A stretch of 64,000 nt of DNA from Bacillus sp. DTU_2020_1000418_1_SI_GHA_SEK_038 (GCF_032341175.1 NZ_CP135435.1:1984001-2048000), one strand, 5' to 3'. Shown: positions 1 to 10,815, counted from the first letter of the stretch. A program made the numbers and translations. Notes: generated by a model not told the origin, from the letters alone.

Positions 1-2
1 TT

Positions 3-1148
3 GAAGAATCTGATATGTATTTATTTCCAGATCTAGATACATGGGTTGTTTTTCCATGGACTGCTGAGAAGGGAAAGGTTGCTCGTCTAATCTGTGATAT
101 TCATAATGCAGATGGAACACCATTCCAAGGGGACCCGCGAAATAATTTAAAACGTATTTTGAAGGAAATGGAAGAAATGGGTTTTACGGACTTTAATCTT
201 GGACCTGAGCCAGAATTCTTCTTATTCAAGCTTGATCAGAATGGAGATCCATCTCTTGAACTGAATGATAATGGTGGCTACTTTGATCTTGCTCCTACAG
301 ATCTTGGTGAAAACTGCCGCCGAGATATCGTTCTTGAACTAGAAGAAATGGGTTTTGAAATTGAAGCATCTCACCATGAGGTAGCTCCAGGACAGCATGA
401 AATTGATTTCAAATACGCGGATGCCCTAACAGCTTGCGACCAAATTCAAACATTTAAATTAGTCGTAAAAACGATTGCTCGTAAACATGGCCTTCATGCT
501 ACATTTATGCCAAAGCCTCTTTTCGGTGTGGCAGGATCAGGGATGCACTGCAATGTGTCTCTATTTAAAGAAGGGAAAAATGCCTTCTTCGATGATAAGG
601 GCAATTTGCAGCTAAGTGATTATGCCCGCCAATTTATTGCAGGTATTTTGAAGCATTCAACAGGCTTTACTGCTGTTACTAATCCGACAGTAAATTCCTA
701 TAAGCGGTTGGTGCCAGGATATGAAGCACCATGCTATGTAGCTTGGTCAGCACAGAACCGTTCTCCATTAGTGCGCATACCATCATCAAGAGGAATAAGC
801 ACACGTGTAGAGGTTAGAAGTGTTGATCCAGCTGCAAACCCTTATCTTGCAATGGCTGTCTTATTAAAAGCTGGACTGGATGGCATTAAGCATGGCCTTA
901 TTCCACCTGCATCTGTTGACCGAAACATTTATGTTATGAGTAAAGAAGAAAGAATGGCTGAAGGAATTGATGATCTTCCTTCAACATTAGCAGAAGCACT
1001 TGATAAGCTGAAAGCAAATGAGGTTATCGTTTCAGCATTAGGCGGACATATTTTTGAACACTTTGTAGAGGCAAAAGAGATTGAGTGGGATATGTTCCGT
1101 ACGCAAGTGCATCCGTGGGAGCGGGAGCAGTATATGACGATGTATTAA
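3..1148 (+). CDS. glnA: Glutamine synthetase type I, 5'-truncated by the window edge
   Basis: Glutamine synthetase makes glutamine from glutamate, ammonia and ATP and is the main ammonium-assimilating enzyme in the cytoplasm. The reading frame is open from base 3 and the visible 381 residues match the Bacillus GlnA family from the end of the beta-grasp domain to the C terminus. About 60 N-terminal residues lie upstream of the window. Recognisable family blocks are GPEPEFFLF, the metal-binding EIDFKYA region, the GSGMHCN segment, [17 protein letters not shown] and the C-terminal [13 protein letters not shown], which matches the region used for feedback inhibition and GlnR contact in B. subtilis. 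A strong terminator follows directly. The internal ATG at base 15 is not the true start. Confidence 0.97.
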   Translation, partial: EESDMYLFPDLDTWVVFPWTAEKGKVARLICDIHNADGTPFQGDPRNNLKRILKEMEEMGFTDFNLGPEPEFFLFKLDQNGDPSLELNDNGGYFDLAPTDLGENCRRDIVLELEEMGFEIEASHHEVAPGQHEIDFKYADALTACDQIQTFKLVVKTIARKHGLHATFMPKPLFGVAGSGMHCNVSLFKEGKNAFFDDKGNLQLSDYARQFIAGILKHSTGFTAVTNPTVNSYKRLVPGYEAPCYVAWSAQNRSPLVRIPSSRGISTRVEVRSVDPAANPYLAMAVLLKAGLDGIKHGLIPPASVDRNIYVMSKEERMAEGIDDLPSTLAEALDKLKANEVIVSALGGHIFEHFVEAKEIEWDMFRTQVHPWEREQYMTMY

Positions 1149-1154
1149 TATTTG

Positions 1155-1180
1155 AAGCCCTGATTTGTTCAGGGCTTTTA
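1155..1180 (+). terminator. Rho-independent terminator of glnA
   Basis: A 9-bp perfect stem (AAGCCCTGA / TCAGGGCTT) with a 5-nt loop is followed by a T-rich tail, a few bases after the glnA stop codon. Confidence 0.85.
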
Positions 1181-1260
1181 CTCTGTCATTCAATAAGAAC
1201 TTGGGGGAAGAACGTATGAAGAAAAATCCCCGCTTTTATTAGCAGGGAAAAGATAATATT

Positions 1261-1554
1261 CTATTGATTCCGATCTTCTTTTCTTAATTTTAAGAATTCA
1301 AGACATTTAAGCAGAGTGTCTCCGCCTAAACCGGCAATAATTGATAAGGAAACAACTTTAAATGCTGAATCAGGCTCGTAAAAAGTGACTAAACAAGCAG
1401 CAGCAAGTCCACCTAAAATAACTTCTTCTAAATACCCGAGGTAAATGAATTTTTTTGTTTTTCTAGGCTTAATTATTCTTCCTTCTTTACTAATATGTCC
1501 TGCAGCACCGACAAGTCCACCAATCAAAACAGCGAAGAAAATGTTCAAATACAT
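1261..1554 (-). CDS. Small DUF4257-type membrane protein
   Basis: This 97-residue protein has hydrophobic segments near residues 3-18, 42-58 and 66-82 with a basic stretch (KPRKTKK) between the first two. It resembles the DUF4257 family of small Bacillus membrane proteins; function is unknown. The start is supported by a strong AGGAGGTGAA ribosome binding site just upstream of the ATG on the minus strand. It lies alone between glnA and lexA on the opposite strand to glnA. I recognise the family from memory only. Confidence 0.7.
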   Translation of the reverse strand: MYLNIFFAVLIGGLVGAAGHISKEGRIIKPRKTKKFIYLGYLEEVILGGLAAACLVTFYEPDSAFKVVSLSIIAGLGGDTLLKCLEFLKLRKEDRNQ

Positions 1555-1746
1555 TTGTACTTCACCTCCTAAAGTCGAGATTTTTTAAAGCGACCTTAGG
1601 TTGATTCTGGGTGTATTATTATTTTATAGAATTTTCCAATAAATAGAATGTGTATAAATATTCATTTTTTGGAAAAATTAATAGTATAGAAATCATATGT
1701 TTTATTTAAAAATAAGAAGGTATCCTACTTATGTATTGATATTAAA

Positions 1747-1776
1747 GAAAAGCCGGCAAATAGATGCCCGCTTTCA
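1747..1776 (-). terminator. Terminator of lexA
   Basis: Read on the minus strand, an imperfect stem (AAAGCGGGC / GCCGGCTTT) with a 7-nt loop is followed by a T-rich run, just past the lexA stop. Confidence 0.6.
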
Positions 1777-1782
1777 TTCATA

Positions 1783-2406
1783 CTAATGAATCTGCCGATA
1801 TACGCCAATCACCTTGCCTAAAATGGAAACATTACGAAGAATAATTGGTTCCATTGTAGAGTTTTCTGGCTGAAGTCTAATATAATCTTTTTCCTTAAAA
1901 AATCTCTTAACAGTTGCTTCGTCATCCTCAGTCATCGCAACAATAATATCACCATTATTAGCTGTTTGCTGCTGCCTTACAATGACATAATCCCCGTCTA
2001 GTATTCCTGCCTCCATCATACTCTCACCCATAATTTCAAGCATAAAAACCTGCTCTGCATCAGGTGCCAGTCTTTCAGGCAGAGGAAAATATTCCTCAAC
2101 ATTTTCAATAGCTGTTATTGGCTGACCAGCTGTTACTTTTCCCACAATAGGCACATTTACGATCTTATAATCAGGGGCCTGTACAGTTCCTTCTAAATCT
2201 AATATTTCAATAGCGCGCGGTTTCGTTGGATCTCTCCGGATTAAGCCTTTGCTTTCTAATCTAGCAAGGTGGCCATGGACAGTAGAGCTAGAGGCTAAAC
2301 CTACTGCTTCGCCAATTTCTCTAACAGATGGTGGATAACCTTTTTGTTTAACTTCATCTTTAATAAAATTTAATATATCCTGCTGCCTTTTTGATAATTT
2401 CGCCAT
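1783..2406 (-). CDS. lexA: LexA SOS transcriptional repressor
   Basis: LexA represses DNA-damage genes and cleaves itself when stimulated by RecA filaments. The 207-residue product has the N-terminal winged helix ([25 protein letters not shown]), the Ala93-Gly94 self-cleavage bond (VTAG), catalytic Ser129 (MGESMM) and Lys167 (ATVKRF). I chose the ATG of MAKLSKRQQ at 2406, by homology with B. subtilis LexA (MTKLSKRQ). An ATG one codon upstream and a GTG at 2415 are in frame, but the GTG overlaps the AGAGGTG ribosome binding site. It is divergent from yneA across a region with three SOS boxes, so it should be autorepressed. Confidence 0.97.
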   Translation of the reverse strand: MAKLSKRQQDILNFIKDEVKQKGYPPSVREIGEAVGLASSSTVHGHLARLESKGLIRRDPTKPRAIEILDLEGTVQAPDYKIVNVPIVGKVTAGQPITAIENVEEYFPLPERLAPDAEQVFMLEIMGESMMEAGILDGDYVIVRQQQTANNGDIIVAMTEDDEATVKRFFKEKDYIRLQPENSTMEPIILRNVSILGKVIGVYRQIH

Positions 2407-2465
2407 CATAATCACACCTCTTATGATTTTCTTTCCCTAATTATAGCATCACTTACCATATAGTA

Positions 2466-2544
2466 CAAACATAAGTTCGAATAATCGTTGACACAAAACA
2501 AATGTTCGGTTTATAATATAGTTAAATAAGCGAACATATATTCT
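2466..2544. promoter_or_regulatory. lexA-yneA divergent control region with three LexA (SOS) boxes
   Basis: Compared with the Bacillus consensus CGAACATATGTTCG, three boxes are visible: 2466-2479 (12 of 14 matches), 2495-2508 (11 of 14) and 2531-2544 (12 of 14). A TATAAT-like element (TTATAATATA, 2511-2520) for yneA lies between the last two. The arrangement is that of the well-studied B. subtilis lexA/yneA intergenic region. Confidence 0.85.
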
Positions 2545-2561
2545 TAATGAGGTGTGTAAGT

Positions 2562-2885
2562 ATGAAAAAATTGTGGAATCAATATTCGTATGCTATTATT
2601 CTATTCGTTTTAAGCTTTCTTACTGTATTCATCGTAATTAATCAGCTTGGAGAATCTGAAAATATAAATTATATGAAAATCACTGTTAATGATGGTGATA
2701 CACTATGGCAAATAGCTGAAGACTTTTCAACGAATCATGAATTAACAGCAATGGAGTTTATTAACTGGGTCGAGCGGAATAACGGAATTTCGGGGGAAAG
2801 GATCTTTCCAGGAGATGAACTCGTTATTCCTGTATTAGAGGATTATTCTTCACAAGTGCATACCGAGTTAGCAAGTTCCCATTAA
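2562..2885 (+). CDS. yneA: Cell division suppressor YneA
   Basis: YneA is the Gram-positive SOS cell-division inhibitor, a membrane-anchored LysM protein that delays septation after DNA damage. The 107-residue product has one N-terminal transmembrane segment (about residues 9-27), a short linker and a LysM domain (about residues 38-92; ITVNDGDTLWQIAEDF ... NGISGERIFPGDELVIP). I place the start at the ATG at 2562, which has a GAGGTG ribosome binding site. The in-frame ATG at 2547 would overlap that site. LexA boxes lie directly upstream and yneB follows closely, as in Bacillus. Confidence 0.93.
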   Translation: MKKLWNQYSYAIILFVLSFLTVFIVINQLGESENINYMKITVNDGDTLWQIAEDFSTNHELTAMEFINWVERNNGISGERIFPGDELVIPVLEDYSSQVHTELASSH

Positions 2886-2896
2886 TATATCTTTAG

Positions 2897-3568
<672 letters not shown>

Positions 3569-3593
3569 ACTGATACTCCTTTATATAAATTAT

Positions 3594-3626
3594 TAAAACT
3601 TTATCAAATTGGGTAGAGTTTTTTTC
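3594..3626 (+). terminator. Terminator-like hairpin after yneB
   Basis: An imperfect 10-bp stem (AAACTTTATC / GGTAGAGTTT, with G-U pairs) is followed by seven T residues. It would separate ynzC from yneAB, at least partly. Confidence 0.55.
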
Positions 3627-3706
3627 TTAATATGCCTTTCTTGTCAAAAGGACTCTTTTTTAGTAACATGGCAATGGGATTCAATGAAATATAAAGGAGC
3701 TAAACT

Positions 3707-3943
3707 ATGCTGCCAAAAGATAAACTAGATCGAATTAATGCGCTTGCAAGGAAAGCAAAGGAAGTAGGATTAAATGAAACAGAGGCCAAGGAACAGTCAG
3801 CACTTCGCAAAGAATATTTGCAGACCTTTCGATCATCTATGCTGACTACACTTAAAGGTGTTACCATTGTTGACCCTAAAGGAAATGATGTTACACCTGA
3901 GAAACTTAAAAAGATTCAAAAAAACAAAGATCTTTTACATTGA
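3707..3943 (+). CDS. ynzC: YnzC, DUF896 family protein
   Basis: This 78-residue soluble protein matches the DUF896/UPF0291 family. It begins with a two-helix segment (DKLDRINALARKAKEVGLNETEAKEQSALRKEYLQTFR) and has a conserved tail containing GVTIVDPKGNDVTPEKLKKI. The family is found mainly in Firmicutes and its molecular role is not established. The ribosome binding site AAAGGAG precedes the ATG by about 7 nt. It sits between yneB and tkt as in B. subtilis. Confidence 0.9.
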   Translation: MLPKDKLDRINALARKAKEVGLNETEAKEQSALRKEYLQTFRSSMLTTLKGVTIVDPKGNDVTPEKLKKIQKNKDLLH

Positions 3944-4125
3944 GAATTTTGGAACGTGAATGAAGGAAAACAGCAAATGTTTCCTTCTTTACATATACAT
4001 AATTTATTAAGGCAATATTAGTAATAATTAGATTTTTAATTATTATTTATTCATTTTGTTGTATTAGAAGGGCAGTAACTTTAATATTAGAAGAGTAATA
4101 ATAATTAGTAGAAGGGATGTATCAC

Positions 4126-6126
4126 ATGTTTGATCAAAACGATGCTTTATCCATAAGTTCCATCCGTACATTATCTATCGATGCAATTGAAAAAGCAAAA
4201 TCAGGTCACCCGGGTATGCCAATGGGAGCTGCGCCAATGGCTTATACACTTTGGACTCAATTTATGAATCATAATCCTAAAAATCCTCAGTGGTTTAATC
4301 GCGACCGTTTTGTTCTGTCAGCAGGCCACGGTTCCATGCTTCTATATAGCCTTCTTCATCTTTCGGGATACGATGTATCAATGGAAGATATTAAGAACTT
4401 TAGGCAATGGGGAAGCAAAACACCAGGACATCCTGAGTTTGGTCATACGCCAGGTGTAGATGCAACTACTGGTCCTCTTGGACAAGGAATAGCTATGTCA
4501 GTTGGAATGGCAATGGCTGAACGCCATTTAGCAGCTGTATACAACAAAAATCAATTTAATATGGTTGACCATTATACATACAGCATTTGCGGTGACGGGG
4601 ATTTAATGGAAGGGGTTTCCGCTGAAGCAGCATCTCTTGCTGGCCATCTTAACCTTGGGAGATTAATAGTGCTTTACGACTCCAATGATATTTCCCTTGA
4701 TGGCGACTTAAATAAGTCGTTCTCTGAAAGTGTAGAACAAAGATTTAAATCATATGGCTGGCAATACTTAAGAGTGGAAGACGGGAACAATTTGACTGAA
4801 ATCGCAAATGCGATTGAAGAAGCGAAGCAAGATATTAACCATCCAACACTTATTGAAGTAAAAACAGTCATCGGCTATGGCTCACCAAACAAGTCTGGAA
4901 AATCTGATGTTCATGGAGCTCCTCTTGGGGCAGATGAATTAAAGTTAACGAAGGAAGCTTATAAGTGGACCTTTGAAGAAGACTTCTACGTTCCTGAAGA
5001 AGTGTATGAGCATTTCAGAAAGCTTGTAGTGGAACAAGGAGAAAAGAAAGAGCAAGAATGGAATGACTTATTCTCTCAATACAGAAATGAGTTTCCTGAG
5101 CTCGCAAGTCAGCTCGAGCAAGTAATCACTGGTGAGCTTAAACAGGGATGGGCAAATGATATCCCTGCTTATGAGGAAGGAAAAAGCATTGCGAGCCGTG
5201 CATCATCTGGAGAGGCATTGAATGCCATTGCCAAAAACCTTCCGTCCTTTATCGGAGGATCTGCGGACCTTGCAGGTTCAAATAAGACGATGATTAAGGG
5301 TACAGCAGACTTTACACCAGAGACTTTTGATGGAAAAAACATTTGGTTTGGTGTTCGTGAATTTGCAATGGGAGCTGCATTAAATGGAATGGCTTTACAT
5401 GGTGGATTAAAAGTTTTTGGAGGTACCTTCTTTGTATTCTCTGACTACCTGCGTCCGGCCATTCGTCTTGCAGCGTTGATGAAGCTGCCAGTTACGTATG
5501 TGTTTACACATGATAGTATTGCGGTTGGTGAAGATGGACCAACACATGAACCAATTGAACAATTAGCTGCTTTGAGAGCAATGCCTAATCTATCTGTTAT
5601 TCGTCCTGCAGATGGAAATGAAACAGCAGCAGCTTGGAAATTAGCGGTTGAATCGAAAGATAAACCGACAGCCCTCGTATTAACGAGACAAGATCTGCCA
5701 ACATTAAAAGGTACAAAAGAGACAGCATACGATGGCGTTTCAAAAGGCGCATATGTTGTATCACCTGCTAGCAAAGAAACAGCTGATGCATTATTAATTG
5801 CTTCTGGATCAGAGGTAAGCTTAGCAGTTGAAGCCCAGAAAGCTTTAGAAGCTGATGGTATATCTGCAGCAGTTATCAGTATGCCTTCATGGGATCGTTT
5901 TGAAGCTCAATCGAAGGAATACAAGGAAAGTGTAATTCCTAAAGATGTAAAGAAAAGATTAGCGATTGAAATGGGTTCTTCTCTTGGATGGCACCGCTAT
6001 GCTGGAGATGAGGGAGATGTCCTTGGCATTGATCAATTTGGTGCATCTGCTCCTGGCGAAAAAATTATGGCGGAATATGGTTTCACAGTTGAAAATGTTG
6101 TGGCCCGTGTAAAATCATTATTGTAG
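4126..6126 (+). CDS. tkt: Transketolase
   Basis: Transketolase moves two-carbon units between sugar phosphates in the non-oxidative pentose phosphate pathway, using thiamine diphosphate and Mg2+. The 666 residues equal the family's normal length. Visible blocks are the N-terminal [27 protein letters not shown], the thiamine-binding GDGDLMEG, the pyrimidine-domain [17 protein letters not shown] and the phosphate-binding [17 protein letters not shown] chose the ATG at 4126 because it is about 10 nt from GAAGGGA; the ATG at 4117 is too close to that site. A terminator follows at 6141. Confidence 0.97.
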   Translation: MFDQNDALSISSIRTLSIDAIEKAKSGHPGMPMGAAPMAYTLWTQFMNHNPKNPQWFNRDRFVLSAGHGSMLLYSLLHLSGYDVSMEDIKNFRQWGSKTPGHPEFGHTPGVDATTGPLGQGIAMSVGMAMAERHLAAVYNKNQFNMVDHYTYSICGDGDLMEGVSAEAASLAGHLNLGRLIVLYDSNDISLDGDLNKSFSESVEQRFKSYGWQYLRVEDGNNLTEIANAIEEAKQDINHPTLIEVKTVIGYGSPNKSGKSDVHGAPLGADELKLTKEAYKWTFEEDFYVPEEVYEHFRKLVVEQGEKKEQEWNDLFSQYRNEFPELASQLEQVITGELKQGWANDIPAYEEGKSIASRASSGEALNAIAKNLPSFIGGSADLAGSNKTMIKGTADFTPETFDGKNIWFGVREFAMGAALNGMALHGGLKVFGGTFFVFSDYLRPAIRLAALMKLPVTYVFTHDSIAVGEDGPTHEPIEQLAALRAMPNLSVIRPADGNETAAAWKLAVESKDKPTALVLTRQDLPTLKGTKETAYDGVSKGAYVVSPASKETADALLIASGSEVSLAVEAQKALEADGISAAVISMPSWDRFEAQSKEYKESVIPKDVKKRLAIEMGSSLGWHRYAGDEGDVLGIDQFGASAPGEKIMAEYGFTVENVVARVKSLL

Positions 6127-6139
6127 AACTAATAAGATT

Positions 6140-6170
6140 AAGAAGAGCACTAGCTGCTCTTCTTTTTTTG
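6140..6170 (+). terminator. Terminator of tkt
   Basis: A stem AAGAGCA / TGCTCTT with a 5-nt loop is followed by a C and seven T residues, 15 nt after the tkt stop. Confidence 0.85.
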
Positions 6171-6204
6171 TCATTAATAGCTTTTATTTTCTAAAAATTC
6201 TTTG

Positions 6205-6214
6205 TTTCGACAAA
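6205..6214 (-). promoter_or_regulatory. Candidate Spo0A box upstream of sirA
   Basis: On the minus strand bases 6205-6214 read TTTGTCGAAA, which contains the exact 0A-box core TGTCGAA. It lies about 95 nt upstream of the sirA start. In B. subtilis sirA is directly activated by phosphorylated Spo0A, so position and identity agree with known biology. Confidence 0.6.
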
Positions 6215-6308
6215 ATTAGCGAATGTTTTTGACGGTTTAAGACACAATGTTCAAAATAATATGATTATAATGAGAAGAAAGGGGGTTGTCCCGGAAGGAG
6301 AGGTTTGG

Positions 6309-6746
6309 ATGAGATCCTATCAGTTATATTTAATTGAAGATGAATTTGCCTCCCATTATTTTGGCAGGGAGAGAATGTTTTTTCAGTTATTTCAAGAATT
6401 CGAGCACGCAGCTGGTACTATGGAATACATACTGGCTAGACAAATTCAATATATAACAAAGCCGATACCGGGATTAAAACTCCATCAATATATTAACCAG
6501 CAATTGTATAGAAATAAAGATTTTTTAACAAATAAAGGGATATATTATATTGAGATGGGAAAAAGAAGTAGAGCTAAACTAGAAATTAAAGACCGCTGCC
6601 TGCTTTTAGAAGCGAGTGGAAATTATGATGCTGAAACCATCTTTTTTGAGGTGCTAAGAAAAAGCGAATCATCTTTTCTTGCGATTGATACTGAACATCA
6701 TCGATACGGTTGGCTAAAACCAATTAAGGAAAGAAAATTAGTTTAA
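6309..6746 (+). CDS. sirA: SirA, sporulation inhibitor of replication
   Basis: SirA (YneE) binds domain I of DnaA and blocks new rounds of replication as cells enter sporulation. The 145-residue product aligns by eye with B. subtilis SirA in YLIEDEFASHYFGRE near the N terminus, RQIQYITKPIP in the middle and the C-terminal DAETIFFEVLRKSESSFLAID ... YGWLKPIKER. The ATG at 6309 is preceded by GGAAGGAGAGG. An ATG at 6261 is in frame but has no such site, and the extra 16 residues do not resemble the family. Monocistronic, with a candidate Spo0A box upstream. Confidence 0.9.
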   Translation: MRSYQLYLIEDEFASHYFGRERMFFQLFQEFEHAAGTMEYILARQIQYITKPIPGLKLHQYINQQLYRNKDFLTNKGIYYIEMGKRSRAKLEIKDRCLLLEASGNYDAETIFFEVLRKSESSFLAIDTEHHRYGWLKPIKERKLV

Positions 6747-6835
6747 AAAAATGATAAAATCACAAAGCAAATATTGTATAATAGCCTTTGGTTTAGTACA
6801 CTGTATGTTAGACAACATGAAGGAGGAAATATGAA

Positions 6836-7048
6836 ATGTGGACTTATATTCTAGTTGGTATCCTAGCACTTCTTGCTGGTTTAGCACTAGGATTTTTCAT
6901 TGCTCGAAAATATATGATGAGCTATTTAAAGAAAAATCCGCCAATTAATGAACAAATGCTAAAAATGATGATGATGCAGATGGGTCAAAAGCCATCTCAG
7001 AAGAAAATCAATCAAATGATGGCAGCCATGAATAAGCAAACAAAATAA
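6836..7048 (+). CDS. yneF: YneF family small membrane protein
   Basis: This 70-residue protein has one strong N-terminal transmembrane helix (about residues 3-23, [20 protein letters not shown]) followed by a cytosolic, Met- and Lys-rich tail ([25 protein letters not shown]). It matches the YneF/UPF0154 family, which is widely conserved in Firmicutes and has no defined function. An AAGGAGGAAAT ribosome binding site precedes the ATG, and a terminator follows the gene. Confidence 0.9.
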   Translation: MWTYILVGILALLAGLALGFFIARKYMMSYLKKNPPINEQMLKMMMMQMGQKPSQKKINQMMAAMNKQTK

Positions 7049-7055
7049 TGGTGGA

Positions 7056-7086
7056 CGGGCACTCAGAAATGGGTGCTTTTTTATTT
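7056..7086 (+). terminator. Terminator of yneF
   Basis: The hairpin GGGCACTCA / TGGGTGC with a short GAAA loop is followed by a run of T residues. Confidence 0.75.
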
Positions 7087-7238
7087 ATCCAAATTATAAA
7101 TCTTCCTATTTTTTGTAATATTTGATAAAATATTTAAGCTATGTCATAAAGGTAAAAAGGACAAATTCCATTGATTGGAAACCTTTTTAAAGGTTCAAAG
7201 GTAAGATGCAGTTTTTTTAATCCTGGAGGACTAAAGAG

Positions 7239-8987
7239 ATGAGAGTATTCTTAGATTTAATGTGGTTCTTTAAACAAGAGAAAAAAGCTTATTTAATAGG
7301 TATCCTAATGTTATTGCTTGTAGCTTTGCTGCAGCTTGTTCCCCCTAAAGTGATAGGTATTTTTGTTGATCATGTTAAGGATCAAACTTTAACTTGGAAC
7401 AACCTTTTTCAATTATTAGGTGCTTTAATTGGTGCTGCCGTTCTTATGTATGCTTTACGCTATTATTGGCGAATTATGATTTTTGGCTCAGCTGTTAAAC
7501 TATCGAAATTATTAAGGAATAAACTCTATCATCATTTCACAACAATGTCCCAATCCTTTTATCAAAAGAAGCGGGTCGGTGATTTGATGGCACACGCAAC
7601 AAATGATCTTCAGGCTATTCAGCAAACAGCCGGGGCAGGCGTATTGACACTTGTGGATTCATTAGCAACTGGAGGATTTGTTATTATCGCCATGGCCGCA
7701 ACAATTAGCTGGAAGCTTACTTTAATCAGTCTAATTCCGATGCCCCTCATGGCCATTTTAACAAGCTGGTACGGAACTATGCTTCATAAGCGTTTTCATA
7801 AGGCACAGGAGGCATTTTCTGCCTTAAATGATAAAACGCAGGAAAGTGTAACAGGGATTAAAGTGATCAAAACATTCGGTCAAGAGAACGAGGATATTGA
7901 GGACTTTAGGAAGCAATCCGAGGATGTTGTTAAAAAGAACATCTCTGTAGCTAGAGTTGATTCATTATTCGATCCCACCATATCTATTATAGTAGGTATT
8001 TCGTTTTTCCTATCCATTGCTTTTGGTGCAAAATTTGTACTAAACAATGAAATGACAATTGGTGAGCTAGTTTCGTTTACGACTTATTTAGGACTGCTTA
8101 TTTGGCCAATGCTGGCATTTGGGTGGCTATTTAATATTGTCGAAAGAGGGCGTGCTTCAAATGACCGCGTTACCTCACTCCTTTCGGAAAAGGTTGATAT
8201 TTATGATCTTCCTAACGCGTTAGAAGTCGTTCCAAGCGGGGATGTTGAATTTAATCTATCTAAATTTACATATCCAGAGGATAAGAAGCCTTTATTGAAG
8301 GATATCCATTTTACTTTAAAAAGAGGAGAAACATTAGGGGTCGTAGGTAGAACTGGTGCGGGTAAAACAACTTTATTAAAATTATTAATTCGTGAATTTG
8401 AAGGGTATGAAGGCTCGATCATGTTTGCTGGAAACCCATTAAGTCATTATCAAATTGATAAGCTAAGAGAAGCAATTGGCTATGTGCCACAGGACCATTT
8501 TTTATTTTCGGCAACCATTGCTGAAAATATTGCTTTTACAAAGCCACTTGCAGATATTGAAGAGATATATGCTGCTGCAAGGCTAGCAAATATTCATGAC
8601 GATATTTTACTGTTCACAGATGGCTACGAAACGGTTGTCGGTGAACGTGGCGTGTCACTTTCTGGAGGGCAAAAACAGCGTATTTCTATTGCCAGGGCTC
8701 TACTAATGCAGCCCGAGGTATTGATATTGGATGATTCATTGTCGGCTGTTGATGCGAAAACGGAAGAAGCGATTTTATCTGCCTTAAGACAAGAACGTGA
8801 AGGAAAGACAACGATTATTACTGCCCATCGTTTAAGTGCCATTCAACATGCTAATCTTATTATTGTTCTTGATAACGGAAAAATTGTCCAACGGGGCACT
8901 CATGAGCAATTAATGTGTGAGAATGGCTGGTATAAAGAGATGTATTTACAACAGCAGCTAGAAGAATTGGTTGAGCAGGGAGGTTAG
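7239..8987 (+). CDS. ABC exporter half-transporter, degenerate ATP site subunit
   Basis: This is a fused membrane + ATPase half-transporter of the multidrug/lipid exporter type. The N-terminal ABC_membrane domain (about residues 15-300, six hydrophobic helices) is followed by an ATPase domain with Walker A GRTGAGKTT, Q-loop YVPQDHF, signature LSGGQKQR and Walker B LILDDS. The residue after Walker B is Asp rather than catalytic Glu, the hallmark of the non-consensus subunit of heterodimeric exporters such as B. subtilis BmrC (YheI). The ATG has a GGAGG site 8-12 nt upstream. The next gene starts 4 nt downstream and is its probable partner. The substrate cannot be told from sequence. Confidence 0.9.
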   Translation: MRVFLDLMWFFKQEKKAYLIGILMLLLVALLQLVPPKVIGIFVDHVKDQTLTWNNLFQLLGALIGAAVLMYALRYYWRIMIFGSAVKLSKLLRNKLYHHFTTMSQSFYQKKRVGDLMAHATNDLQAIQQTAGAGVLTLVDSLATGGFVIIAMAATISWKLTLISLIPMPLMAILTSWYGTMLHKRFHKAQEAFSALNDKTQESVTGIKVIKTFGQENEDIEDFRKQSEDVVKKNISVARVDSLFDPTISIIVGISFFLSIAFGAKFVLNNEMTIGELVSFTTYLGLLIWPMLAFGWLFNIVERGRASNDRVTSLLSEKVDIYDLPNALEVVPSGDVEFNLSKFTYPEDKKPLLKDIHFTLKRGETLGVVGRTGAGKTTLLKLLIREFEGYEGSIMFAGNPLSHYQIDKLREAIGYVPQDHFLFSATIAENIAFTKPLADIEEIYAAARLANIHDDILLFTDGYETVVGERGVSLSGGQKQRISIARALLMQPEVLILDDSLSAVDAKTEEAILSALRQEREGKTTIITAHRLSAIQHANLIIVLDNGKIVQRGTHEQLMCENGWYKEMYLQQQLEELVEQGG

Positions 8988-8991
8988 GATA

Positions 8992-10782
8992 ATGGATGAA
9001 ATAAAGGGAATAGAAGGAAAGGAACAGAGGAAGATTCTTTTTCGACTTCTGTCCTACACAAAGCCTCATATGAAAACGATGGTCCTAGCCTTTAGTCTGC
9101 TGCTATTGACAACAATTGGCGATGTTTTAGGGCCGATATTAATTAAAATTTTCATTGATGACCATTTAAGACCCGGAAATCTAGAATTTGAACCTCTATT
9201 TGCATTAGGGGCAGCCTTTATTGGGATTCAAATCATGAATGTCCTTGTTTCTTATTTTCAATTGCTGAAATTTCAGGAGATCGCCTTAAAGATTATTCAA
9301 CAGCTTCGTGTAGACGTTTTTACGAAGGTCCAGAAGCTTGGGCTGAGGTTTTTTGATAAAACACCTGCTGGCAGTATCGTCTCAAGGGTAACCAATGATA
9401 CAGAAGCAATAAAGGATATGTTTGTCAGTGTGATTGTAACGTTCATTCAAGGGGCATTTCTTTTAGCGGGTATTTTTATTGCCATGTTTATATTAAATGT
9501 TAGACTCGCTTTATTTTGTTTAATAATCCTGCCAATCCTGTTTTATATCATGCAGACTTATAGAAGGTATAGCTCTATTTTTTATCAGGATATGAGGGAG
9601 AGGCTGAGTCAGCTTAATGCGAAGTTAAGTGAGTCATTGCAAGGCATGTCAATCATTCAAGTTTTCCGCCAAGAAAAACGGCTAAGACAGGAATTTGGAA
9701 ACATTAATGAAGAGCACTATCATGCAGGGATGAAAAATATTAAAATTGATAGTCTGTTATTACGTCCAGCTATTGATTTAGTGTATGTTTTTGCATTAAT
9801 CATGATATTAAGCTTTTTTGGAATTACTTCATTCAACAGCCCAATCGAAATCGGAGTTATCTATGCATTTATCAGTTATTTAGATCGTTTCTTTGAGCCT
9901 GTTAATCAAATGATGATGAGACTTTCCATGTACCAGCAGGCCATTGTCGCAGCATCGAGGGTATTTAAGCTTGTTGATGAAACAGAGCTTTCCCCGGAAC
10001 AGCCGGAGAACGCCAAAAAGCAAATTCAGGAGGGGGAAATTGAATTTCGCAATGTAAGCTTTTCCTATGATGGAAAGAGAGACATTTTGAAGAATATTTC
10101 ATTTACAGCTAAACCTGGAGAAACTGTTGCCCTAGTAGGACACACAGGAAGTGGTAAGAGCTCAATTATTAATCTCATGATGCGTTTCTATGAATTTGAA
10201 AGAGGAGAGATCTTTATTGATGGACAGTCAATCAAATCCTATAGCAAGGAAGAGCTAAGGGTTAAAATGGGATTAGTTCTTCAGGATCCATTCCTTTTTT
10301 TCGGTACAATAAAAGATAATATTCGACTTCATAACCATGAACTAAGTGATCAAGAAATCGTGGATGCAGCCCAATTTGTGCAGGCCCATGCTTTCATAGA
10401 AAAATTAGATAATGGCTATAATCAGCAGGTGGTAGAAAGAGGGTCTACCTTTTCAAGTGGACAAAGACAGCTAATCGCTTTCGCTAGAACGATTGCTGCA
10501 AATCCAAAAATACTCGTATTGGATGAAGCGACCGCTAATATTGATACAGAAACGGAAGAAGCAATTCAGTTTGCTTTAGAAAAAATGCGAAAAGGGAGAA
10601 CGACAATTGCCATTGCCCATCGCCTTTTTACGATTCAAGATGCAGAGTTAATCCTCGTCCTGCACCAGGGAGAAATTGTCGAGAGAGGAAGCCATCAAGA
10701 GCTTCTGGCAAAACAAGGTTTATATCATAAAATGTATTTATTGCAGAATAGTTCGGGAGAAAAAGTGGGAGATGTCGTATAA
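8992..10782 (+). CDS. ABC exporter half-transporter, consensus ATP site subunit
   Basis: This second fused half-transporter (596 residues) should form a heterodimer with the preceding gene product. The membrane domain covers about residues 20-310. The ATPase domain has Walker A GHTGSGKSS, Q-loop LVLQDPF, signature-region FSSGQRQ and Walker B LVLDEATAN with catalytic Glu. The first signature residue position reads S-S-G-Q, a small deviation. The pair's lengths (582/596) resemble YknU/YknV and YfiB/YfiC as much as YheI/YheH, so I give no symbol. The ATG at 8992 follows AGGGAGG within the end of the upstream gene, which implies translational coupling; an in-frame upstream start at 8971 would overlap that site. 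Confidence 0.9.
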   Translation: MDEIKGIEGKEQRKILFRLLSYTKPHMKTMVLAFSLLLLTTIGDVLGPILIKIFIDDHLRPGNLEFEPLFALGAAFIGIQIMNVLVSYFQLLKFQEIALKIIQQLRVDVFTKVQKLGLRFFDKTPAGSIVSRVTNDTEAIKDMFVSVIVTFIQGAFLLAGIFIAMFILNVRLALFCLIILPILFYIMQTYRRYSSIFYQDMRERLSQLNAKLSESLQGMSIIQVFRQEKRLRQEFGNINEEHYHAGMKNIKIDSLLLRPAIDLVYVFALIMILSFFGITSFNSPIEIGVIYAFISYLDRFFEPVNQMMMRLSMYQQAIVAASRVFKLVDETELSPEQPENAKKQIQEGEIEFRNVSFSYDGKRDILKNISFTAKPGETVALVGHTGSGKSSIINLMMRFYEFERGEIFIDGQSIKSYSKEELRVKMGLVLQDPFLFFGTIKDNIRLHNHELSDQEIVDAAQFVQAHAFIEKLDNGYNQQVVERGSTFSSGQRQLIAFARTIAANPKILVLDEATANIDTETEEAIQFALEKMRKGRTTIAIAHRLFTIQDAELILVLHQGEIVERGSHQELLAKQGLYHKMYLLQNSSGEKVGDVV

Positions 10783-10815
10783 GTCTTCTAGTAAAGAAGC
10801 CCTTCAAAAAAGAAA

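Noticed and set aside
7239..10782. Naming the ABC pair bmrCD or yknUV
   Set aside because: Lengths and motifs fit several heterodimeric exporters and sequence reading alone does not separate them.
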